A program made the translations under genes and the position numbers. The notes under the pieces are model-generated. The model was not told the origin of the DNA. It saw only the letters and a program-made list of their open reading frames with translations, and did not search any database. Below, piece by piece: positions 1-4,471 of a stretch of 6,554 nt of DNA. How positions within the stretch are numbered: the first letter of the stretch is position 1; every line of letters begins with the position of its first letter. Source of the DNA: JACPLA01 sp035291905 (GTDB lineage Bacteria > Bacteroidota > Ignavibacteria > UBA10030); assembly GCA_035291905.1 (NCBI GenBank), contig DATDRF010000105.1, positions 1-6,554 on the forward strand, written 5' to 3'.

Positions 1-31
1 CTGACCTCTGACGTCTGATACCTGATCTCTG
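1..31. repeat. Heptameric tandem repeat inside coding sequence
   Basis: On the plus strand the units are CTGACCT, CTGACGT, CTGATAC, CTGATCT, then a partial CTG: four units with period 7, probably continuing past the edge. The run lies in frame inside the sorting domain of the minus-strand gene, where it encodes RYQTSEV. It resembles the GTTATCA-type runs at 1746-1766 and 5786-5841 read in the other orientation (shared core TCAG/CTGA). Confidence 0.7.
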
Positions 32-1733
32 TCTCCGGATTAAACGGATTCGGATAATTCTGTGAAAGCTCAAACCTCGCAGGATCCACACCGGCAGTCT
101 GTTTCTCCACCTCCGTGACGACTGACCGAAAACCCGATTCAAACATCTGTCTTGCCTGCTCGGCCGCAGTCTTCGCAAGGGTCAGACTTGACAGCCTGTC
201 GGCCCCGTTCCCCGCCGCGAAAGCAATAACCACTTCGTTGGTTTGTCCCGGCGCCAAACTGATTGGCCCTGTCACGAGTACCATTCGCCTCTCGCCCGGC
301 GCAGGAGAATCCGGCGTTCCGAGACCGTCAAGTCTCCCTGTCCCTGCGATCGGATCGCCGCTGAATTGAAAACGAGTGAACGGCCAGAGAAACCCGTATT
401 TCTGCGGCGGATCTGAGAAGGTCCCAACCGGAGCATATCCGTTCAGCACTTTCCACCACCGCGATGTGCCAACATTGTAGTCGCTGAATCCCGATTCTGA
501 ATAGGGTGTGGCGCTCGCGTAATAGCAGAATGCCGACATTCCGATATTCTTGTATTTCGGTATCCTGTGAGAGCCATAAAATGCCGTGTCGGCCCCGTTG
601 GTGAACTGAATCGGTCCCGCCACGACTCTGTACGCAAGAGCGGAGGGCGCGAGGCCGAACGGAGTGAAGCTCAGGTCTGTTGCATTGGCGTTGTATGCAA
701 ACCCAAGTCCCGCAGTCGAGTCACATCCCAGGAGGTCATCGTTGGCTGCTCCCAGATCCATGTCGACCCATTGGGCCACAAACATGCTGTCGAGCCAGAA
801 GGCCCCCTTCTGATCGCCGGCGGCAGCGCTGGTGTCGACACCGCCCTTGTTCGTGATCTCGTGCCGGGTGAAATACACGTTGTCCAGCGTGGCGGACTTG
901 TATGCCCAGATCGTTTTCCTGATTTCCAGCCCCAACGGGAGAGAGCCCGCGATCTTCCGGCTGAGGGCCGTGTCAAGATCATTGAAGACCGTCCACAGAA
1001 CCTGATCTGCAGGTGCATCGGGGTCACCGGCCACACCGGGCTCATCGTACTTGCCGAGCAGACTGTCCGCCGTGAAACTGGAGTCGAACGGCGGTGGAGC
1101 CTGATAGCCGGGGACTCCGTTCCGCTCAATGTAGGGGGCTCCGAGGTCGATCGGCCAGTTGACCCAGTCCTGTTCGTATCTCGCCTTGATCGAATCCCTC
1201 TGTGCGTTGGTAGCTGCCGTATCGGCGATTTCATTCATATCCGCTGCATCCCGTGTCAGCTCCTCCGCGGTCATCGTCCTGTAATCGCGACGAATACGGT
1301 AGACACGTGCCCTCGGATTCGTGGGAGAGATCGCCACGGCGGTCGGCCCAAGCCCCGTGACGTATCCGGCCGCAGTGCTAAGCCCTACCGCCCAAAGGTT
1401 CCCCCCAACCCGAATGGATTGCGTGTCGGCAGGAGTTCCGGATGCTTCGAACGCGCTGTTGAAGATTTTGGCGCCCCAGACGATCCCGTCCTGATAAACA
1501 ACCGGTCCGGTCTTGCGGGGAAAATAGGTCCCGTCCCTCCCGGTCGGCGAATGATTCGATGATCCGCTTGCCCCGGTCCACGAGGTGATCCCGTTGACGT
1601 TGATCGCACTGTAGGCCGGAAGTCCGGCGACAGAGGGGATTGAACGTGGCGAAGCAGGGCCGGATTTCTCAGGCATCTGTGCCCAAAGAAGAATTGGAAA
1701 GAGAAGCAGGAAGCAGAGTTGATTTGTTTTCAT
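1..1733 (-). CDS. Secreted protein with type IX secretion C-terminal sorting domain (3' end outside window)
   Basis: Reading the minus strand from ATG at 1733 gives 577 codons without a stop up to the left edge; the gene continues beyond it. Residues 1-19 (MKTNQLCFLLLFPILLWAQ) look like a Sec signal peptide, followed by a mature region starting near MPEKSG. The body (residues 40-530) resembles large FCB-group exported proteins of unknown function: an SNHSPTGRDGTYFPRKTG stretch near 59-76, then a D-rich segment DMDLGAANDDLLGCDST at 324-340. Residues 554-572 (FELSQNYPNPFNPETEIRY) match the start of the type IX secretion (Por) sorting domain, which directs export across the outer membrane. After that the frame runs into a heptamer tandem repeat (QTSEV). 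No Shine-Dalgarno is visible; a heptamer repeat lies 12 bp upstream. Substrate or activity cannot be inferred. The long plus-strand frame at 567-1562 is its shadow. Confidence 0.9.
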   Translation of the reverse strand, partial: MKTNQLCFLLLFPILLWAQMPEKSGPASPRSIPSVAGLPAYSAINVNGITSWTGASGSSNHSPTGRDGTYFPRKTGPVVYQDGIVWGAKIFNSAFEASGTPADTQSIRVGGNLWAVGLSTAAGYVTGLGPTAVAISPTNPRARVYRIRRDYRTMTAEELTRDAADMNEIADTAATNAQRDSIKARYEQDWVNWPIDLGAPYIERNGVPGYQAPPPFDSSFTADSLLGKYDEPGVAGDPDAPADQVLWTVFNDLDTALSRKIAGSLPLGLEIRKTIWAYKSATLDNVYFTRHEITNKGGVDTSAAAGDQKGAFWLDSMFVAQWVDMDLGAANDDLLGCDSTAGLGFAYNANATDLSFTPFGLAPSALAYRVVAGPIQFTNGADTAFYGSHRIPKYKNIGMSAFCYYASATPYSESGFSDYNVGTSRWWKVLNGYAPVGTFSDPPQKYGFLWPFTRFQFSGDPIAGTGRLDGLGTPDSPAPGERRMVLVTGPISLAPGQTNEVVIAFAAGNGADRLSSLTLAKTAAEQARQMFESGFRSVVTEVEKQTAGVDPARFELSQNYPNPFNPETEIRYQTSEV

Positions 1734-1745
1734 TGGAATTTGGGA

Positions 1746-1766
1746 GTTGTCAGTTTATAGTTATCA
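1746..1766. repeat. Three heptamer repeats between hsdM remnant and exported-protein start
   Basis: Plus-strand units are GTTGTCA, GTTTATA and GTTATCA. The run ends 12 bp before the minus-strand ATG at 1733 and on its other side abuts the hsdM-like fragment, whose similarity stops at 1768. It therefore forms most of the 5' leader of the exported-protein gene and marks a probable recombination or deletion border. Confidence 0.7.
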
Positions 1767-1767
1767 G

Positions 1768-1874
1768 GTCCGCCGCGTCCATGTTCTTGCGGAGCTTGTC
1801 CGCCACGGCCCGGAGTTTCTTTTCAAGGGGGTGTTCTTGCTGGGTTTCTTGGGATTTTGACGCCTGTTACCCAT
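1768..1874 (-). pseudogene. hsdM: Remnant of the N-terminus of a type I restriction-modification methylase (HsdM)
   Basis: In the minus-strand frame covering 1866 to 1768 the translation contains LEKKLRAVADKLRKNMDAA. This closely resembles the conserved N-terminal helical region of HsdM methylase subunits (typical form LEKKLW-AADKLRKNMDAAEYKHV). The similarity ends at the heptamer run, after which the frame reads LITIN and stops at 1750-1752. The same frame has a TAA at 1867-1869 and no start after it. The only nearby ATG, at 1874, is in a different frame (MGNRRQNP), so a one-base frameshift is also implied. None of the methylase catalytic motifs and no hsdS or hsdR are present. The family call rests on about 20 residues from memory of the family, so it is probable, not certain. 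The fragment lies between two divergent genes and overlaps the -35 region of the toxin-antitoxin promoter. Confidence 0.62.
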
Positions 1875-1902
1875 TGAAACTTTCGATCACTTTCGTTATT
1901 AT
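1874..1902 (+). promoter_or_regulatory. Predicted promoter of the antitoxin-toxin operon
   Basis: TTGAAA at 1874-1879 and TATTAT at 1897-1902 are separated by 17 bp; each differs at one position from the sigma-70 consensus. Transcription would begin near 1909, giving a leader of about 32 nt to the ATG at 1941. Some Bacteroidota use a different -10 consensus, so this is a sequence-pattern prediction only. Confidence 0.5.
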
Positions 1903-1910
1903 GAACATAA
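1899..1910. promoter_or_regulatory. Inverted repeat, candidate operator for toxin-antitoxin autoregulation
   Basis: TTATG-AA-CATAA is a perfect 5+5 bp inverted repeat overlapping the predicted -10 and start site. Many type II toxin-antitoxin operons are repressed through such sites. No separate DNA-binding domain is recognised in the antitoxin, so the binder is unknown. Short arms mean chance occurrence is possible. Confidence 0.35.
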
Positions 1911-1926
1911 CTTCTTACTGCTGCAC

Positions 1927-1932
1927 AGGGGG
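1927..1932 (+). promoter_or_regulatory. Ribosome binding site of the antitoxin gene
   Basis: AGGGGG ends 8 nt before ATG at 1941 and is purine-rich and G-rich like a Shine-Dalgarno. It supports the start at 1941 over the out-of-frame ATGs at 1901 and 1933. The host genes on either side lack such a site. Confidence 0.5.
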
Positions 1933-1940
1933 ATGCTCCT

Positions 1941-2537
1941 ATGGACGCCGTCAAACTTTCTCACTATATCGTTTCCAAGTACGAAAACGTCAGTGCGATG
2001 AAGCTGCAAAAGCTTCTCTATTACGTCAAAGTCTGGGGTGTCGTTTCGGGTGAAGACCTTCTCGATGCATCGTTCCAGAAATGGAACTATGGACCGGTGA
2101 ATTATGAGGTCTATCAACTATTCAAGAAATACGCAAACAGTTACATCCCCAAACAAGTTGCGAAGAAAGTCACCCTCCCTAAGGAACAGAAGAAAACAAT
2201 CAAATTCGTCCTGGACTGCTATTCGCCTTATGATGCCGTGACACTCTCTGCAATGACTCATGCAGACGATCCATGGAAGCAGGCCGCTATCAATCAGGCT
2301 ATCTCCAATGGAGCGATTCAGCATTACTACTCAAAGCTTCCATTTGCGAAGAACTTCCCTTTTGATCCAGAAAAGCCGTTCTATCCAGTCCAAACTGATC
2401 TTCACTACGCGTACATCTTTGATATGAGCGAGAAGGATGCCAAAAGCCTCTCCTCCTACCCTTCATTCAAGACATACAAAAAGCAACTTCAGAAAGCCAA
2501 GAAGGATTTCAAGCATTGGCTGAAACACCTTGGCTGA
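1941..2537 (+). CDS. Panacea-domain (SocA/DUF4065-like) antitoxin
   Basis: This 198-residue protein carries the hallmarks of the Panacea/DUF4065 family, which includes SocA and phage GepA-like proteins. They are an N-terminal SKYENVSAMKLQKLLYYVK segment (12-30), the FQKWNYGPVNYEVY block (45-58), and LSAMTHADDPWKQA (102-115) with the typical TH...PW signature. Members act in the cytoplasm as antitoxins that neutralise many unrelated toxins; SocA also delivers its toxin to ClpXP. The C-terminal part (residues 130-198), ending in a lysine-rich helix, looks less typical and may contact the partner. It is the first gene of a two-gene operon; the toxin gene begins inside its last codons (8 bp overlap). 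Antitoxin function here is inferred from family and from the Fic neighbour. Confidence 0.92.
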   Translation: MDAVKLSHYIVSKYENVSAMKLQKLLYYVKVWGVVSGEDLLDASFQKWNYGPVNYEVYQLFKKYANSYIPKQVAKKVTLPKEQKKTIKFVLDCYSPYDAVTLSAMTHADDPWKQAAINQAISNGAIQHYYSKLPFAKNFPFDPEKPFYPVQTDLHYAYIFDMSEKDAKSLSSYPSFKTYKKQLQKAKKDFKHWLKHLG

Positions 2538-3213
2538 ACTCAGTGAAAAGTCTTACCTCGCCGAACTGATTTCGGATTTTCCAGCTTCGCCTGATGTCGA
2601 ACTTGACACCGCTTGGCGCCGCGTTGAAGCTCACTTCCGCGCGATTGAAGAAGCTGTCCCAAACATCCTCGGGTTTCTCGCCAAAGAGAAAGATCCTTTC
2701 CCTTTGCTCTTCTCAGGTCTTTCAACTTCCCTCCACGGGTTCCTCTATCGCAATGTCCTTTCCAATGCCGGCGATTGTCGCAAGTCGACAGACCCCAGGG
2801 GCGGCCTCGTGGCGTTTGGTCCAGAAGTGTTCCGTAATCCTTGGGGCTCGCAATTCAAGGGCGCACCCCCTACAGACATCCCAAACGAAATGGATGGAGC
2901 ATTTCGGTTGCTTTCACGAAACGATCGAGATCCAGTGAGGACTTCGATTCAGTTCTACCAGAGGTTTGTGCGTATTCATCCCTATTATGATGCGAACGGG
3001 AGAATCGCTCGGCTACTCGTTTCAGTCTATCTCCTCCATCACGATTACTATGTGAAATGGAGAGAGCTTGAACAGCAAAAGAAGAATGAATTCCTGAAAA
3101 AGCTGAACGCATGTCATCTTCGAGAAGGCTCTGCAAGCTACGAACAGTATTTTGAGTATCTCCACTCGTTTTGGAGGAAATTTGTCATTGCGCGAAAGGA
3201 GCTCGATTCGTAA
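2530..3213 (+). CDS. Fic-domain protein, probable toxin of the Panacea-Fic pair
   Basis: This 227-residue protein has the Fic motif HPYYDANGRIAR at residues 150-161, matching HxFx(D/E)GN(G/K)RxxR with Tyr for Phe and Ala for the first Gly. His150 is the expected general base, Asp154 the metal ligand, and Asn156/Arg158/Arg161 the phosphate-binding residues. Fic enzymes transfer AMP (or, in Doc, phosphate) to target proteins. Residues 60-140 would supply the rest of the helical fold and the target-docking flap. I found no [ST]xxxE[GN] self-inhibitory helix at either end, which fits control by a separate antitoxin. The start is TTG at 2530, overlapping the antitoxin stop by 8 bp; the first internal ATG is at residue 121, too far in. 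This suggests translational coupling that keeps toxin below antitoxin. The target is unknown. Confidence 0.92.
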   Translation: MAELSEKSYLAELISDFPASPDVELDTAWRRVEAHFRAIEEAVPNILGFLAKEKDPFPLLFSGLSTSLHGFLYRNVLSNAGDCRKSTDPRGGLVAFGPEVFRNPWGSQFKGAPPTDIPNEMDGAFRLLSRNDRDPVRTSIQFYQRFVRIHPYYDANGRIARLLVSVYLLHHDYYVKWRELEQQKKNEFLKKLNACHLREGSASYEQYFEYLHSFWRKFVIARKELDS

Positions 3214-3258
3214 GCTCACAACATCTCCTCGATGATTTTTCAGACAATCGAACCCCCG

Positions 3259-3447
3259 CTATCCTTCAGCGAACTTTTTGATCTCATCAATCCATTTCAC
3301 AATCGCTTTAGCCTTGTTTTTCCCAAAGCTCATCCAGTGCCAATTGATGGCAGGATCGGGATTGTCGACGACTGGTATCCGGAGGACCGGGTTGCCTTTG
3401 AATTCGGAGATTTCGGGTTTTGCGGTTGTGTTTTCTTCGTTGGGCAT
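3259..3447 (-). CDS. Small hydrophilic protein of unknown function
   Basis: A frame on the minus strand ends at TAG 3259-3261, 45 bp from the end of the convergent Fic gene. The ATG at 3447 gives a 62-residue protein beginning MPNEENTTAKPEISEF; AAAGAAAGA lies about 10 nt upstream. The same frame stays open to a GTG at 3501 (80 residues), but that extension runs through the tandem TTGGTCA pair and begins at the edge of a hairpin, so I prefer the ATG. The core FKGNPVLRIPVVDNPDP...WMSFGKNKAKAIVKWIDEIKKFAE looks like a compact alpha/beta domain ending in an amphipathic helix. It recalls short proteins with an F.GNP.L.IP...FSFG..KA..I...I..I..F pattern, but I cannot name a family. There are no membrane segments or signal peptide. 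Confidence 0.68.
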   Translation of the reverse strand: MPNEENTTAKPEISEFKGNPVLRIPVVDNPDPAINWHWMSFGKNKAKAIVKWIDEIKKFAEG

Positions 3448-3486
3448 TGGCGAATCGTCTTTCTTTAGTTTCAGTTGGCCAGACCT

Positions 3487-3500
3487 TTGGTCATTGGTCA
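3487..3500. repeat. Tandem heptamer pair TTGGTCA
   Basis: Two perfect adjacent copies of TTGGTCA. Period and TCA core resemble the other heptamer runs, but two copies are weak evidence. The pair falls in the disputed N-terminal extension of the small minus-strand gene. Confidence 0.4.
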
Positions 3501-3513
3501 CCCCGCAACTCTT

Positions 3514-3639
3514 TCATGCGGGGTCGGGTTTGGCGGGTTGGTTATCTTGGTTGTCCATAGTGAAATCGACTTTCTCGTCCACGCAAGTGGGTGTCCCTTG
3601 CCAGGTGCCGAGGGGGCTGTCGGAGGAAGGCTCCTGCAT
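3514..3639 (-). other. Short open frame in line with the downstream small gene, separated by one TGA
   Basis: From ATG 3639 the minus strand encodes 41 residues (MQEPSSDSPLGTWQGTPTCV... then DNQDNQPAKPDPA) and stops at TGA 3514-3516. That frame is the same one used by the gene ending at 3259, with only KSCG and GTG between the TGA and the longer possible start of that gene. The TGA lies in the loop of a 7-bp perfect hairpin (CCCCGCA 3501-3507 with TGCGGGG 3517-3523). The peptide MDNQDNQPAKPDP also resembles the MPNEENTTAKPEI start of the downstream gene. It could be an upstream extension broken by a nonsense change, a decayed partial duplication, or chance. Coding status is not established. 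Confidence 0.22.
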
Positions 3640-3660
3640 GGGGTGGTTTGGGTTTTAAAA

Positions 3661-4047
3661 TTATTGGCCTTTTCTCTTATTTACTGCAAATATCATTGCT
3701 GACGAAATAATACACATTAGTAAAGCACTCATGATCAATGAATTCTCCTTTTGTGATATTCCAATAAGGAAGTCACCAACGAACATCACGAAAAAGAATA
3801 TATATGCAATTGTCAGCATGGGAATTGATTTCTTGAATGTCGCATAACCAAAGATAACACCAACGGCAAATTGCCGGGCAGCCCACATAGAGATTATGTA
3901 GTCAACGCCTTTTGCGTTAAGATCAACTGTCTCCACAACCGATTGCGGTGAAAAGATTAATGCCAGACTTACCATAAGTTCAAGCAATGCAAAAAGTCCT
4001 GATACTATGAGTATCCATTTGGGCAATGATTTTTGTTCTTCGGTCAT
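3661..4047 (-). CDS. Small integral membrane protein with four predicted helices
   Basis: This 128-residue protein starts at ATG 4047. The choice is supported by AGAAGGA ending 8 nt upstream, a clear Shine-Dalgarno; a GTG at 4107 would add 20 residues spanning that site and is unlikely. Predicted helices lie at about residues 11-33, 51-70, 75-97 and 103-121. A short charged N-terminus (MTEEQKSLPK) and basic tail (NKRKGQ) bracket them. The WAARQFAVGVIFGYATFKK segment in helix 2 recalls small four-helix families of the DUF4345/DoxX-like kind, but the match is only by look. Base composition is strikingly AT-rich (about one third G+C over the first 180 bp of the plus strand), unlike its neighbours, suggesting recent acquisition. 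Function unknown. Confidence 0.87.
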   Translation of the reverse strand: MTEEQKSLPKWILIVSGLFALLELMVSLALIFSPQSVVETVDLNAKGVDYIISMWAARQFAVGVIFGYATFKKSIPMLTIAYIFFFVMFVGDFLIGISQKENSLIMSALLMCIISSAMIFAVNKRKGQ

Positions 4048-4091
4048 GATTCTTGTCCTTCTGTTATATTCCACTCCTTCGGGGTTGTTAA
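4048..4091 (-). promoter_or_regulatory. Predicted promoter and ribosome binding site of the membrane protein gene
   Basis: On the minus strand TTAACA (4091-4086) and TATAAC (4068-4063) are 17 bp apart, each one base from sigma-70 consensus. AGAAGGA at 4062-4056 is a strong Shine-Dalgarno for ATG 4047. The two overlap in function: a start about 7 nt after TATAAC would fall within the Shine-Dalgarno, so either the leader is very short or the true promoter is further upstream. Confidence 0.35.
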
Positions 4092-4111
4092 TCGCCTCTC
4101 CTCTCACGTCC

Positions 4112-4143
4112 CAAGCGGTAAACCGTTAAAACGGTTTGGCTTG
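4112..4143. promoter_or_regulatory. Long inverted repeat upstream of the membrane protein gene
   Basis: The core AAACCGTT-AA-AACGGTTT (4120-4137) is a perfect 8+8 bp palindrome. Outside it CAAGC (4112-4116) pairs with GCTTG (4139-4143) across a small internal loop. It lies about 65 bp upstream of the minus-strand ATG at 4047 and just upstream of the predicted -35, a fitting place for an operator. Without a clear T-tract it is a poor terminator on either strand. Confidence 0.45.
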
Positions 4144-4163
4144 TTATCTGTTGTCTGTTTATC
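4143..4163. repeat. Three heptamer repeats in the intergenic region
   Basis: Plus-strand units are GTTATCT, GTTGTCT and GTTTATC, with the same period and GTT-ATC pattern as the runs at 1746-1766 and 5786-5841. It directly follows the long inverted repeat. Confidence 0.5.
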
Positions 4164-4171
4164 CCACGGCT

Positions 4172-4233
4172 ACCTGTCCGCCGACCTGTCCGCCGACCTG
4201 TCCGCCGGAGTTCGCTTCTTGAACGAAGGCGGA
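4172..4233. repeat. Triplicated 12-mer leading into a TCCGCC/GGCGGA hairpin
   Basis: ACCTGTCCGCCG occurs three times in perfect tandem (4172-4207). The last copy's TCCGCC (4201-4206) pairs with GGCGGA at 4228-4233, and GTTC/GAAC can pair inside the loop. Another GGCGGA follows at 4252-4257. This resembles scattered palindromic elements (TCCGCC...GAAGGCGGA) seen in many environmental genomes. Confidence 0.65.
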
Positions 4234-4256
4234 AGTTGTTTCCTCTACGTAGGCGG

Positions 4257-4278
4257 AAAGCCGTGGGGATTTCCTCGG
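4257..4278 (+). repeat. Direct repeat, copy 1
   Basis: A 22-bp stretch starting AAAGCCGTGGGG and ending TTCCTCGG matches 4347-4368 at 19 of 22 positions. Ninety bases separate the starts of the two copies. It may reflect internal duplication of a repeat element. Confidence 0.45.
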
Positions 4279-4346
4279 CATCCTCTCGCCATGCCCGCAA
4301 GGGATCCCGCGAACAACGCCGCACGTTCTAATCGGGTGAGGCAGGC

Positions 4347-4368
4347 AAAGCTGTGGGCAATTCCTCGG
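4347..4368 (+). repeat. Direct repeat, copy 2
   Basis: A 22-bp stretch starting AAAGCTGTGGGC and ending TTCCTCGG; it differs from copy 1 at three positions. Both copies lie between the two TCCGCC hairpins. Confidence 0.45.
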
Positions 4369-4404
4369 TTCTGCCCGCCGCGCTTCAACTCCCTTCTCTT
4401 CTCA

Positions 4405-4431
4405 CTTGTCCGCCGTGTTTTTTGGCGGAAG
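4405..4431. repeat. Second TCCGCC/GGCGGA hairpin
   Basis: TCCGCC (4409-4414) and GGCGGA (4424-4429) form a stem with a 9-nt loop containing a T-run; CTT and AAG outside can extend it past a 2-nt bulge. It lies about 40 bp beyond the stop of the minus-strand beta-barrel gene and could end or stabilise that transcript, although no T-tract follows the stem on that strand. Confidence 0.5.
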
Positions 4432-4471
4432 TCGTTTCTCAGACGAAGGCAGGGATGAGATCGCCTCTTTC

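Larger units (their letters stand above)
4048..4471. other. Repeat-rich intergenic region without a credible gene
   Basis: About 420 bp separate the membrane protein start from the end of the beta-barrel gene. The frames crossing it are arginine-rich or low-complexity with no recognisable domain. It contains a 32-bp inverted repeat, a heptamer run, three copies of a 12-mer leading into a hairpin, a second TCCGCC/GGCGGA hairpin, and two 22-bp direct repeats (each listed separately). The word ATCGCCTCT occurs near both ends (4091-4099 and 4460-4468) and could be a target duplication, though a 9-bp match in this length may be chance. Confidence 0.6.

Noticed and set aside
671..1234. Minus-strand frame of 187 codons in another phase
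   Set aside because: Serine/arginine/proline-rich out-of-frame shadow of the same exported-protein gene.
567..1562. Long plus-strand open frame of 331 codons
   Set aside because: It is antisense to the exported-protein gene, which has a signal peptide and sorting domain; the plus-strand translation is arginine-rich with no recognisable domain.
1769..1803. TCCGCC words resembling the palindromic element at 4172-4431
   Set aside because: They fall in codons of the hsdM-like peptide (GCGGAC for Ala-Asp) and are explained by that coding sequence.
1640..2053. Plus-strand frame crossing into the antitoxin start
   Set aside because: It overlaps the exported-protein start, hsdM remnant and antitoxin in a different phase, with no domain; the antitoxin frame is clearly the real one.
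4033..4458. Plus-strand 141-codon and minus-strand 76-78-codon frames in the repeat region
   Set aside because: They translate tandem and palindromic repeats (for example repeated SADL or RRTG units) and have no domain or start signal.
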